DNA from: Inonotus obliquus
Lineage: Eukaryota; Basidiomycota; Agaricomycetes; Hymenochaetales; Hymenochaetaceae
Assembly (NCBI GenBank): GCA_032164295.1
Contig: JAJHTX010000001.1
Coordinates: forward strand, 3,100,001-3,164,000
Reading direction: 5' to 3'
DNA: 64,000 nucleotides
Numbering within the stretch: position 1 is the first letter of the stretch; every line of letters starts with the position of its first letter. Position numbers and translations under genes: made by a program. Positions 45,524 through 56,783 of the stretch are shown here, piece after piece. Under the pieces are notes generated by a model. The model had not been told where the DNA came from. It did not search any database and saw nothing but the letters and a program-made list of their open reading frames with translations.

Positions 45524-48500
45524 ATGAAGGGGGAGCTCCGATTCGTATCTTATAACGCTGGTCGTTCGCGTCTGGCTTTATTTATGGCTCAGCATAAACT
45601 GCAGGGGCAGGTTCTCTCTGCATGGGATCTGGACATCTGGTGCATCCAGGAGGTTCCCTTTTCTATGGTTGGTGTCGCACGCACTAATGGCGAGCGAGAG
45701 GTTCAGGATACTGGAGCGCCACTCTTCAATGGACACAGGATCATTTTGGCGGTTGGCCCGAACCCGTGGGTGGCAATAGCGGTCCCAAACGGCATACGGT
45801 GGTCTCAGCACACGGACGTCCCGCCCGACACTATGGTGCATGTGGAGTTGCATCTGGATGCCGGGGACATACATGTTTTCTCGGTATACTGCCCGCATAC
45901 CACACACGGCGCTACCTGGAACGCTACGTCGCGTCGGTTTTCTCAAGGTTTCCCGGCTCGTACGGTCATTGGGGCGGATGTTAATGCCAGCGGGAGATGG
46001 TCTGATCTCCCTATTCCAATGCGGGTTGATACTCGCATGCGTTCGGACTTCTTTGAGTCTTGGTTGGATAACTCTCCTGAAATTGCATGCGCAGACGATC
46101 CTAGGGTCATCACGTGTCACGGGGAGCGACGGGGCAGTGGCACTCATCCGGATGTCATGTTCTTCACGCCTGGCACGCTTCCAGACTTACGGTCGACGTG
46201 GCGCGCCGTTAGAAATATTGGTACGGTCCGACAACACAAAATCTTAGTTGCGGACTTTACTGGGGTATACAACCGGGCTAGTCTAGTTCGCATGGGTATT
46301 CCTAATGACAAGGCTGAAGCATGGGCGGCGGAACTTGAGTACATGGTCCCTGCCGCGTTTTGGGAGGAGAGCTTTCGCAGCAAGGAGTCGGTGTCCGCCT
46401 GGGTTACGAGGTTTTGGACTAGCGCTCAACAAGCGACAAGCGCCCTCACCTACGAGACAACCTCTCAAAGGAAGGAGCAATGGTGGGATGAGGAGTGCGA
46501 CCGACGGGTGGAGGAGGGTGCACCGGACCTCTTGTACTGGCTACGTGACAGGCGCGAGGCATGGTATTATAGACGACGGGAGGAGGCGGGAAATGCGTCC
46601 CCATGGTCTTTCCACAAAGCGGGCCTACCGCGGCGAAAAGTCAATATCCCTACGCTGGTAGCTCCGTTCAGGGCGGTCAGACACGTCGAGATTGCGCAGG
46701 CCTTCCGACAGCACTATTTCCCTGAGAGGAGGGACCCCATTGTAGACGTTCCCCTTCGATCGGTTGGACGTCAACATGATATCATGGAAAGCGAGGTCCT
46801 TATCGCGCTCAGTGGTATGCCAACTAACAGTGCGCCAGGCCCTTCCGGAATGTCATTCCAGGCACTGGAGCGGGTTATCCGTCGTCATTCGGCATGTTTC
46901 ACGCGCCTCTTCAATGGCATGATTGAGTCGGATTGCTTCCCGGCGGAACTGAAGCGATCGGTTGTGGCCATGGTCCGCAAACCCAAGCCATATCCACTGG
47001 ACACCCCTAGGGCCTATCGTCCCATCTGTGTTGAAGAAGTGTTAGCGAAGGTCTTTGAGAGGGTTATTGCGACTCGTCTGCAGACTATGCTACATGGTAA
47101 TCCTCTCTTCGATAAGAGACAATTTGGAGGCAGACGCGGTTCCTCGGTCATGACGGCCTGGCATGCGCTGCTGGCTGCATCTCAGGATGAGGAGGAAACG
47201 TATACCATGGTAGGCTTTGATATACAGGGCTTCTTCGATACGGTTCGCCCTGAAGTTTTGAGGGGTAGCCTGGACGAGCTGGGGGTCCCGCAAACGTGGA
47301 CGAATATTATAACGCGTTTCACCGAGCAGCGACAAATCGCCTTCTCCTTCAACGGTCAGCGTTCGACCTGGTTTACCAAGCCGAACATAGGCGTCCCGCA
47401 GGGTTCTCCTATGTCGCCGGTCCTGGCCAATATAGCTGCCAATATAGCGATCAGACACCTGGACTTGGCGCTGTTCTTTTATATGGACGATGGCCTGCTC
47501 CTTACTCACGGACGCAATTCCTTTAGGCTCCTCCTCTCCACCCAAGAAGGCATGAGAAGAATAGACACAGCGTTAGCGGCCATAGGCTTGAATATCGACC
47601 CGACGTCTATCAAGGGCATCGCTAAAGGGAGGCATAGGGATTTCCTCAATGCCCCGCTTAATTTGAACGGCTCACAAGTCGAATGGGCGGGTGACGTGCT
47701 TAAGTGGCTGGGCATAGAAATGTCCTACACAGGAAGCTTCCTGCCACACGTAGTCTCTAGACGAAACGCGGCGAAACACACGTGGAATGCGCTGCGGTGG
47801 ATGACGAGTCGTGTGCGCGGCGCGCGGCTCAAAACGATGCGTAGGTTCTATCAGAATGTCTTAGTCCCAGTCCTGGCGTGGGGGGCGCCTATTTGGATGA
47901 CAAAGCACTCGGAGCTCGCGGTCCGGTTCGAAGGCGTACATAGACGAGCGCTTATGGACTTGGGCGGTTGGCTTCCGCTCACTAGGACGGACATCATGGA
48001 AATCCTCGCGGGTGTTCCCCCGATAGTACTCACGCTGGCGTACACCGCTGAAACTCAGAATGCCAGGATTGAGGCTAGCCGACTCGGGTCTCCACCGGTT
48101 CGGGAAGATTACTGGAGGAGCATTAATCGCCGCCCCATACTCCCTGTCACGCATTTTCCCAACCCGGCGCATCGTTCAGGCTGGCACAGGGTCACTGCCC
48201 ATGTACTGGAGCACCCACTACGGGAACAAGGCCCAACGGTATGGGTCTTCTCATCCGACAGCCCTAGGAGAGCGGAGGTTTGGTCTGATAGCGGTGACGG
48301 CATGCTTCAGAAGCAGGTCGCCTATCAGTCAACTCAAGATCTGGATCCCTTTTCTCTGGTTCTAGTATCTCTGGTTAAGTTTATGTCTCTCTTTTTGATT
48401 CATCCTTTCACATATGTGCGCGCGATTCCTATTCGTATTTACGTTCCAGTCTCTTTTCGGACGGATCTTCTTTCACCGGACTCTACAGTCCTGGCTGTTA

Positions 48501-49048
48501 TTGAACAGTTTATTAGTGCTAGTACACAGGCCGGAGCCCTTTTTTCTTTCCGTGTCTGCTCTGCCCGACTTTTCCCCGTCAAACCTCCATTGGAGAACGA
48601 CGAGTATGTTTTATTCCCGGCCGTTTCGGTCAATGGGGTCAAGGACTCCGCCCGCTTGGACATGATCCGTGCATGGAAGACGCTCGTACTTCAGGCGCGA
48701 ACTGCATCTCACCACACCATCGAAACACCGTCGCAGAGGCTCATCATCTCAAACCCGCGCCCGGTTCCGATTCACATTACGCACACAGCCATCTCCCGTG
48801 TGGGAGAAACTACGTCCCTCCGCCTTCTGGCGGGAGTGTCAGCAACAGGGGAAGTTATGTCTCGGCTTAGAGATATGGATGCGGACTGCGTCGACTGCAA
48901 CGTCCTAGACACAATCACGCACCGCCTACTGGAATGCCCGAGATACCGGGACCTTTTTCCTCGTGCGCAAACGTTGGAGTGGTTCCACCACTTCAACAAC
49001 CTGCTCGCTTCGACTACTCATCTAGTTGAAGTGTTCCAACCGCCGTGA
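45524..49048 (+). CDS. E6 ORF2: APE endonuclease and reverse transcriptase polyprotein of a LINE
   Basis: 1174 aa, co-linear with the E5 protein with no gaps and with the endonuclease and RT motifs retained, including the YMDD box and the C-terminal knuckle (CVDCNVLDTITHRLLEC). Where I compared them (around 45770-45860 against E5), differences from E5 were synonymous. The frame is intact although ORF1 upstream is broken; the TAATG junction is still present just upstream at 45522-45526. Confidence 0.92.
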   Translation: MKGELRFVSYNAGRSRLALFMAQHKLQGQVLSAWDLDIWCIQEVPFSMVGVARTNGEREVQDTGAPLFNGHRIILAVGPNPWVAIAVPNGIRWSQHTDVPPDTMVHVELHLDAGDIHVFSVYCPHTTHGATWNATSRRFSQGFPARTVIGADVNASGRWSDLPIPMRVDTRMRSDFFESWLDNSPEIACADDPRVITCHGERRGSGTHPDVMFFTPGTLPDLRSTWRAVRNIGTVRQHKILVADFTGVYNRASLVRMGIPNDKAEAWAAELEYMVPAAFWEESFRSKESVSAWVTRFWTSAQQATSALTYETTSQRKEQWWDEECDRRVEEGAPDLLYWLRDRREAWYYRRREEAGNASPWSFHKAGLPRRKVNIPTLVAPFRAVRHVEIAQAFRQHYFPERRDPIVDVPLRSVGRQHDIMESEVLIALSGMPTNSAPGPSGMSFQALERVIRRHSACFTRLFNGMIESDCFPAELKRSVVAMVRKPKPYPLDTPRAYRPICVEEVLAKVFERVIATRLQTMLHGNPLFDKRQFGGRRGSSVMTAWHALLAASQDEEETYTMVGFDIQGFFDTVRPEVLRGSLDELGVPQTWTNIITRFTEQRQIAFSFNGQRSTWFTKPNIGVPQGSPMSPVLANIAANIAIRHLDLALFFYMDDGLLLTHGRNSFRLLLSTQEGMRRIDTALAAIGLNIDPTSIKGIAKGRHRDFLNAPLNLNGSQVEWAGDVLKWLGIEMSYTGSFLPHVVSRRNAAKHTWNALRWMTSRVRGARLKTMRRFYQNVLVPVLAWGAPIWMTKHSELAVRFEGVHRRALMDLGGWLPLTRTDIMEILAGVPPIVLTLAYTAETQNARIEASRLGSPPVREDYWRSINRRPILPVTHFPNPAHRSGWHRVTAHVLEHPLREQGPTVWVFSSDSPRRAEVWSDSGDGMLQKQVAYQSTQDLDPFSLVLVSLVKFMSLFLIHPFTYVRAIPIRIYVPVSFRTDLLSPDSTVLAVIEQFISASTQAGALFSFRVCSARLFPVKPPLENDEYVLFPAVSVNGVKDSARLDMIRAWKTLVLQARTASHHTIETPSQRLIISNPRPVPIHITHTAISRVGETTSLRLLAGVSATGEVMSRLRDMDADCVDCNVLDTITHRLLECPRYRDLFPRAQTLEWFHHFNNLLASTTHLVEVFQPP

Positions 49049-49338
49049 AGGAGGATACGGTTTTTACATCCCTTCGGGGGTGACGTTTTCCTTTGTCCCG
49101 ACTCATGGCTAGTATGAAGGGCATAGCGCAGGGGACTGTACTCGTTTTTCTTATCGGGAATGTGGGAGGTTGCTGAATGTACCCTTTCTCTTCGGAGTGT
49201 GGGAGTTTGGTGACTGTACCCGTTTTTCTTATTTGGGATGTGGGAGGTTTCCTTTCGTTTGTTCGTTTTAGTTTACCCTAGTTTAGGTATCGTCTGTAAA
49301 TGGTCACAAGCCATTCTTATTATTACAAATGAAATATT

Positions 49339-50654
49339 GTTAACATCCGTTGCTCTTTCTCTTAAACCTCCATCATCGCCTGTAGCATGGGATGGGCCAT
49401 CCTGTGTGGGTGTGCTGTTCTGCGTGGACGTGGTGGGACGGCTCCGCTTCGCTGCCTTATGCGCGGTGGGCATCGTAAATCCAGCCTCCTACATAGGACC
49501 TGGTCGACTGCAGTGGGAGACAGGCTGTTGTCCCTGTTCTCCGCGACTGTGCGCCTCTTACTCTCTGATGGAAACTATGCTGGCGACCGTCCAGTTCGTC
49601 AAAACCGGCAGGGCTATTGCCTTCCCTAGGGTGGGGTGATCCGTTCGTCCACGATACGGCTTACTTGCGCCTCGGCGCACTACGACTCGAAGCGCATCGG
49701 CGCATTTCTTAGGGCGGGGTCGTCACCCCCTGCTCTGTTCACATTCTATGGCGGTCATTGATTGGCTGTCGACGACTCTCTCACGCCCGTCTTCTCGGGC
49801 TCCGGTTTCGTCTGTTACGCTCACACGGCCAGTTTCCCGGTCCGGAGCTCATTGTATACCCGAAGTTTGCGACACTCCGAAAAGACGATCGCACGGCCTT
49901 CCACATAGGGTAGCAGGGTTTAGGGGTGATACCCTGAATTCTCGCTCACGATCCTTAGGGCGCTGGGCGGCGCCTCGAGTACGGGTTGGCCCGAATATCT
50001 CCCGAAGCCGAACAATCTACTCCTGCCCATGGGTGGGACGAGTTCAAGAGGTCTCGTACGTTATACGCGGGTTTCACGCCGGTAACCAGGCCGGATGCTA
50101 CCGGATGTAGCGACCCAGGACATCACGCCGGTAACAAGGCCGGATGCTGCCGGATGCAGCTGCTCCCTCAAACGTGGCGTACGGGGTCTGTCAGCGGGGT
50201 GGTAGTGGGGAAGTGAGGATGCAGTATTAAAAGTAGGGGCGGCGCATTCTTCTTTGGGTCTGAATTTCACGTCGGCGCGGGTCTTTGTCAGGTATCTCCT
50301 GCTGAGTCTCGCGTCCGATACTTCGCTTTTGATATGGTTGGTACTGTTGTTTTTTATCCGTGGGGCGGTTTTTACAACAGGTAATGTGGGAGGTCTTGTG
50401 ACTGTACCCGTTTTACGCGCCGACTAGTTAGTTGCGCGGGGTTTTCTTTTCTTTTCCCCGCTTATAGATTGTTTTGAAGGGCAGAGTCGAGGGTGACTGT
50501 ACCCGTTTTTCTGGTTGGGAATGTGGGAGGTCTTCGGACTGCACCCGTTTTCTCGCCGGGGATGTGGGAGGTTGCCTTTGCTCCGCTCATATAGTTTTTT
50601 CCCGATTCGTTTGTAACATGGTCACAAGCCATTATTATCAAATGAAATTATATT
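49339..50654 (+). mobile_element. E7: 1.3-kb non-autonomous partner element
   Basis: Fourth short unit, closer to E1 than to E2/E4 in the 49900-50050 part. The duplicated hairpins lie at about 50075-50160. The start reads gttaacatccgttgctcttt then ctcttaaacc, a 5' variant shared in part with E9. Its tail runs into the next LINE. Confidence 0.85.
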
Positions 50655-50687
50655 GTTAACATCCGTTGCTCTTTCTTTCTTACCGCC

Positions 50688-53006
50688 ATGTCTGATAATG
50701 GCGAGTCTCGTAGCTTGCGATCGGTGACTAGAGGAGGAGTGAAACGTATTCAGGCAGTATTGTCTAGCAAAGGGGCTCCCCCTGCGCCACCTAAACCAGC
50801 CATCGGCCATGTCTCCCAGTCTGTGGGGGCATCGTCGTTCGCCCCGGACCCTGATTTGATTAGGTCCCAGTTGTCCCCAGCGGACCTGCAAGCAGCGGAG
50901 GTCGGCTTCAATGGCCGTGACTCTGACCGGTGGACAGTCCCCACTGGCCACAGTGTTGATACAGCGGTGGCAGACGCCCTCAACCAGCAGGAAGCGCTCG
51001 ACCAGCAGGAGGCCCTGGCCAAGCGCGCGGGGAAACGCAAGGCTTCAGGGGAGGCGGCTAGGGAGGACCCTGAGCCTGGGAAGAAAACATGGGATGAACA
51101 GATGGAGGTGGAGAGTATTTTTGACGCTCAGTCCGCCTACAACAGAACCTACGCTTTCGTGGGAGAATGCATGGACCGGATGGAAGCGGAACTTCGCATG
51201 CCGGACCCGGTCGAGGAATCACCCGGATCACAGCCAGGTTCTCTGGCGCATAATTATGAGCAGATGGGGTATACCTTGGGCAAGGTCACTTCCATTCTGT
51301 TCTCGGCTATCTCCCAATCCAGGGAAGACGGCCCATTCGCTACGAACGATAATATGGACCGGTTCATGTGGGGATTCTCCGCCGGATACATGAAGGAATC
51401 GCTGTGGCCGGGCGGTTTCGAGGACGGCTTACGTCACCTAGCGGACGACTGCGCCCTAACGCCGGCCGTCTATCCTACGCACGGGAAGGACGTGGATCCG
51501 CAGCTTTATGCGATCCTTGACCGCCTCAAGTTGATAAGCGAGGAACAGACGCTCGCTGGACGCCAGGCCCGTGAGGCGGCGGACGAGAATCGGAAGCAAT
51601 TGGCCGTATTGGGGGAACGGTTGAAGAAGGTCGAGCAGGGACGTTTGCCGAGTCCCGTCCACCAGACGACCGCAGGGGGCCAAGGGCTCCAGGCGTCTCG
51701 GTGGGCACAACCCCCCGCTGTGCAGGGTGCTGCCCCGGGAGGTGGACAGAATAAAGCACCCCAGACTGTGACCGCTAATCGACGCTCGGGCGAGCAGGTA
51801 GTAGCCCCCGCTGCGCAGGTCGTGCATAATACTACCCATCAGGTGGTCGCCCCTCCAAAGACCGGGAAAGGGAAGGGGAGACAGGTCCCGCAGAATCCGC
51901 CCGTTGACGTCATCGATGTGGATGCGATCAACTCGGCTAATGAGTCGCACGGCATCCCGGACCGCTACATTCGGTATGTTCCGGCGCCGGCTCCAGCGGC
52001 GCAACCCTTCGTTCAGGTCACTAAGAAGAACGCGGCCTCTCATTCCTACGCTCAGGCGGCGGGACGCTCTGCTAATGCGGCAGCTCCGGCTAAGAAGAAG
52101 AAACCCATCACTATCAACCAGGCTCGCCAGAACAAAGCAAAGGTGGCTGCAGTTTTGGGATTCCGCATCAAACCTCACCCTTCTCTCTCACACGAGGAAA
52201 TGTACATCGCGGCTAGAGCTTCTAAGCCAACCCCCAATAAGGGAGGCGCGATCACGTTGCGAAAGGGCCAGTGGAACCTCAAAGGGGACTTCAATATTGA
52301 GGTCGACGCACGACCGGACATTGCAGAATACGGTCCAGCGTGGGCTGAGGAGCTGCAGAAGAAGCTCCGCGTTACGTCGGATGCTATGACGTCAGTAGAG
52401 TTTGTTCCGCACATCGAAAGCTTCCAGTTTATAGTCCCGGGGTTCCCCATTATTCACCCGGTAACCCGAAAGATTCACACACCGGTGGAGATTGCCGAGG
52501 AACTCCGCCTATCCAACCCGGTGTTTGTCGAATTCCCCTTCACAGAAGCGCCTCGCTTCGCTGGATCGGAAGTCACTCTGCAACGTCTGGTTGATAGAAA
52601 TGCGAAGGCTACTGCGTCGGTGTTTGTGGCGGTTTCGCACCCACTCAAGGCTAGGGACGCTATCTTCCACAACAATGGCATCGTCAAGCGGGCTATTAGA
52701 TATTACGGCCGCTATCAGTACGCGGTGGAACAACGGGTCAGAACGGGACCTATTCAGTGCCGCAAATGCTGGCGCTACCGTCATAGTGACCAAGATTGCA
52801 TCGAGCTATTCCGATGTGCCCGATGCGCGGAACCTCACCAAACAGAGCTATGCAAAAAGAAATGTGATGCATGCCCGGACGCTAACGTGTGCAAGCACGT
52901 CATCAAGTGCGCTAACTGTCAAGGCCCGCACAGGGCTAACGACTCGCGCTGCCCCAGGCGCCCCACTAATAACGCTGCGCGTTCTGGCTCCCCGCCCATG
53001 TATTAA
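50688..53006 (+). CDS. E8 ORF1: gag-like nucleic-acid-binding protein of a LINE
   Basis: 772 aa, the same length as in E5, with all three C-terminal zinc knuckles. Substitutions cluster in the linker and coiled-coil part (LKLISEEQTLAGRQAREAAD). The TAATG overlap with ORF2 is present at 53004-53008. Confidence 0.92.
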   Translation: MSDNGESRSLRSVTRGGVKRIQAVLSSKGAPPAPPKPAIGHVSQSVGASSFAPDPDLIRSQLSPADLQAAEVGFNGRDSDRWTVPTGHSVDTAVADALNQQEALDQQEALAKRAGKRKASGEAAREDPEPGKKTWDEQMEVESIFDAQSAYNRTYAFVGECMDRMEAELRMPDPVEESPGSQPGSLAHNYEQMGYTLGKVTSILFSAISQSREDGPFATNDNMDRFMWGFSAGYMKESLWPGGFEDGLRHLADDCALTPAVYPTHGKDVDPQLYAILDRLKLISEEQTLAGRQAREAADENRKQLAVLGERLKKVEQGRLPSPVHQTTAGGQGLQASRWAQPPAVQGAAPGGGQNKAPQTVTANRRSGEQVVAPAAQVVHNTTHQVVAPPKTGKGKGRQVPQNPPVDVIDVDAINSANESHGIPDRYIRYVPAPAPAAQPFVQVTKKNAASHSYAQAAGRSANAAAPAKKKKPITINQARQNKAKVAAVLGFRIKPHPSLSHEEMYIAARASKPTPNKGGAITLRKGQWNLKGDFNIEVDARPDIAEYGPAWAEELQKKLRVTSDAMTSVEFVPHIESFQFIVPGFPIIHPVTRKIHTPVEIAEELRLSNPVFVEFPFTEAPRFAGSEVTLQRLVDRNAKATASVFVAVSHPLKARDAIFHNNGIVKRAIRYYGRYQYAVEQRVRTGPIQCRKCWRYRHSDQDCIELFRCARCAEPHQTELCKKKCDACPDANVCKHVIKCANCQGPHRANDSRCPRRPTNNAARSGSPPMY

Positions 53007-56000
53007 TGAAGGGAGAGCTACGATTCGTATCTTATAACGCTGGTCGTTCACGTCTGGCTTTATTTATGGCTCAGCATAAGTTGCAGGGGCAGGTTCTCTC
53101 TGCATGGGATCTGGACGTATGGTGTATCCAGGAGGTTCCCTTTTCTATGGTTGGTGTCGCGCGAACTACTGGCGAGCGAGAAGTTCAGGATACTGGAGCC
53201 CCCCTTTTTAATGGTCATAGAATCATTTTGGCTGCTGGATCGAACCCATGGGTGGCTATAGCGGTCCCAAACGGCATCCGGTGGTCTCAGCACACGGACG
53301 TCCCGCCTGATACTATGGTGCATGTAGAGATGCATCTTGATGCTGGGGACATACATGTCTTCTCGGTATATTGCCCACATACAACACACGGCACTACCTG
53401 GGACGCTACGTCGCGCCGTTTCTCTCAAGGCTTCCCGGCCCGCACGGTCATTGGGGCGGATGTTAATGCTAGTGGGAGATGGTCTGATCTCCCTATTCCA
53501 TTACGGGTGGATACTCGTACGCGTTCGGACTTTTTCGAGTCTTGGTTGGACAGCTTTCCTGAGATCGCATGTGCGGACGATCCAAGGGTCATCACTTGCC
53601 ATGGGGAGCGAAGGGGCAGTGGCACCCACCCGGATGTCATGTTCTTCACACCGGGTACGCTTCCAGACCTGCGGTCGACATGGCGCGCCGTCAGAAATAT
53701 TGGAACGGTTCGACAACACAAAATTCTAGTTGCGGACTTTACCGGGATATTCAACCGGGCTAGTCTAGTTCGTATGGGTATTCCTAATGACAAGGCTGAA
53801 GCTTGGGCGGCGGAACTCGAATACATGGTTCCGGCCGCGTTTTGGGAGGACAGCTTTCGAAACGAGGAGTCCGTGTCTGCTTGGGTGACGAGGTTTTGGA
53901 CCAGCGCTCAACAGGCAACAAGCGCTTTAACCTACGAGACAACTTCTCAAAGGAAGGAGAACTGGTGGGATGAGGAGTGTGATCGGCGGGTGAGAGAGGG
54001 TGCCCCGGACCTCTTGTACTGGCTGCGGGACAGGCGTGAGGCATGGTACTACAAACGACGGGAGGAGGCGGGAAATGCGTCCCCATGGTCTTTCCACAAG
54101 GCGGGCCTACCGCGGCGGAAGGTCAATATTCCTACGTTGGTCGCTCCTTTTAGGGCGGTTAGACACGTCGAGATTGCGCAGGCCTTCCGGCAGCACTATT
54201 TCCCAGAGAGGAGCGACCCTATTGCAAACGTCCCTCTTCGGTCGGTTGGACGCCAACATGATATTACGGAAAGCGAGGTCCTTATCGCGCTTAGTGGAAT
54301 GCCAACTAATAGTGCGCCTGGTCCCTCCGGCATGTCGTTCCAGGCACTAGAGCGGGTTATCCGGCGTCACTTGGCGTGTTTCACGCGCCTTTTCAATGGC
54401 ATGATAGGTTCAGGTTGCTACCCGGCGGAATTGAAGCGATCCGTTGTGGCCATGGTGCGTAAACCCAAGCCATATCCACTAGACACCCCCAGGGCCTATC
54501 ATCCCATCTGTGTTGAGGAAGTGTTAGCAAAGGTTTTCGAGAGAGTTATTGCGACTCGGCTGCAGGCCATGCTTCACAGCAACCCTCTCTTCGATAAGAG
54601 GCAGTTCGGAGGTAGACGCGGCGCCTCGGTCATGACAGCCTGGCATGCACTGCTGGCGGCATCGCAGGATGAGGAGGAAACTTATGCTATGGTAGGCTTC
54701 GACATCCAGGGCTTCTTCGATACAGTCCGCCCAGAGGTCTTGCGAGGTAGTCTGGACGAGCTGGGGGTCCCACAATCATGGACAAACATCATTACGCGAT
54801 TTACAGAGCGGCGACAAATCGCCTTCTCTTTCAATGGTCAGCGGTCGGCTTGGTTCACCAAGCCGGACATAGGCGTTCCGCAGGGATCCCCCATGTCTCC
54901 GGTCTTGGCCAATATCGCGGCCAACATAGCGATCAGACACTTGGACTTGACGCTCTTCTTTTACATGGACGATGGTCTGCTCCTTACTCATGGTAGGAAT
55001 TCTTTCCGACTCCTCCTCTCCACTCAAGAGGGTATGAGACGTATAGACACAGCGTTAGCGGCCATAGGCTTGAAAATCGACCCGACGTCCATTAAGGGCA
55101 TTGCCAAAGGGAGGCATAGGGACTTCCTGAACGCCCCGCTAAACCTGAATGGCTTACAGATTGAGTGGGCGGGCGACGTGCTGAAGTGGCTGGGCATAGA
55201 AATGTCCTACACAGGGAGTTTCCTACCGCACGTGGTCTCTAGACGAAATGCGGCGAAGCACACGTGGAATGCGGTGCGGTGGATGACGAGTCGTGCGCGG
55301 GGCGCTCGGCTCAAGACGATGCGGAGGTTCTACCAGAACATCCTCGTTCCGGTCCTGGCGTGGGGAGCGCCTATTTGGATGACTCAGCAATCGGAGCTTG
55401 CGGTCCGTTTCGAAGGGGTTCATAGACGAGCGCTTATGGATCTGGGCGGTTGGCTCCCGCTCACTAGGACGGACATCATGGAAATTCTCGCGGGTGTTCC
55501 CCCGATAGTTTTGACACTGGCCTATACGGCTGAAACTCAGAATGCTAGGATAGAGGCTAGTCGACTCGGATCCCCACCGGTTCGGGAAGAATACTGGAGA
55601 AGTGTCACTCGTCGTCCTGTGCTTCCTGTGACGCATTTTCCGAGCTCGGTGCATCGCTCTACTTGGCACAGAGCCACGGCTCATATACTGCAACATCCAA
55701 TACGGGAGCAGGGCCCAACTGTGTGGGTTTTTTCATCTGACAGCCCGAGGAGAGCGGAGGTTTGGTCGGATAATGGCGACGGTATGCTAAATAAGCAGGT
55801 CGCGTACCAGTCTACTCAGGATTTAGATTCCTTTTCCTTAGTCCTTGTTTCTTTGGTTAAGTTTATTTCTCTCTTTCTGATTCACCCGTTCACATACGTG
55901 CGCGCGATTCCTATTCGTATTTACGTTCCAGTCTCTTTTCGGACGGATCTTCTTTCACCGGACTCTACAGTCCTGGCTATTATTGAACAGTTTACTAGTG

Positions 56001-56233
56001 CTAGTACACAGTCAGGGGCCAATTTTTCTTTTCGCGTTTGCCCTACCCGCCTTTTTCCCGTCAAGCCTCCGTTGGAGAACGACGAGTTTGTTTTATTTCC
56101 GGCCGTTTCGGTCAATGGGGTCAAGGACTCCGCACGCTCAGATATGGTCAGGGCATGGAAGACGCTCGTACTTCAGGCGCGTACTGCGGCTCACCATACT
56201 ATCGAAACACCGTCGCAGAGGCTTATCATTTAA
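53006..56233 (+). pseudogene. E8 ORF2: endonuclease-RT frame ended by a premature stop
   Basis: 1075 codons with intact endonuclease and RT motifs (FDIQGFFDTV, GVPQGSPMSP, YMDD), then TAA at 56231-56233 where E6 has TCA. The remaining ~98 codons, including the terminal zinc knuckle, stay readable to 56530. The protein would lack only the knuckle region; whether it functions is unknown. Confidence 0.9.
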
Positions 56234-56783
56234 AACCCGCGCCCGGTCCCTATCCATATTGCACATGCAACCATCTCCCGTGTAGGAGAAACCACGTCCC
56301 TCCGCCTTCTGGCTGGAGTTTCAGCAACAGGGGAAGTCATGTCTCGTCTTAGGGATATGGACGCGGATTGTGCCGACTGTAATGTCTTGGATACAATTAC
56401 GCATCGCCTACTGGAATGCCCGAGATACTGGGGCTTTTTTCCTCGCGCGCTTACGTTGGATTGGTTTCACCGTTTCAACAACTTGCTCGCTTCGACTACT
56501 CGTTTAGTCGAAGTGTTCCAACCACCATGAAGGAGGATACGGTTTTTACATCCCTTCGGGGGTGACGTTTTCCTTTCGTCCCGACTCATGGCTAGTGTGA
56601 AGAGCATAGCGAAGGGGACTGTACCCGTTTTTCTTATTTGGAATGTGGGAGGTTGTTGACTGTACCCGTTTTTCTTATTTGGGATGTGGGAGGTTTCCTT
56701 TTAGTGTTCGTTTTAGTTTACCTTAGTTTAGGTATTGTGTGTAAATGGTCACAAGCCATTCTTATTATTACAAATGAAATATT

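Larger units (their letters stand above)
41501..49338 (+). mobile_element. E6: full-length LINE interrupted by a solo LTR
   Basis: Follows E5 directly with no short unit between them. Net length without the LTR and its 4-bp duplication is about 6166 bp, the same as E5. ORF1 is broken at 43719; ORF2 at 45524-49048 is intact and 1174 aa long. The 3' UTR and tail are as in E5. Confidence 0.9.
50655..56783 (+). mobile_element. E8: LINE with intact ORF1 and ORF2 cut short by a nonsense change
   Basis: 6129 bp, the same layout as E5. ORF1 (50688-53006) is intact; ORF2 stops early at 56233. It is more diverged from E5/E6 than those are from each other, except for a patch near 51640-51780. Confidence 0.9.
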
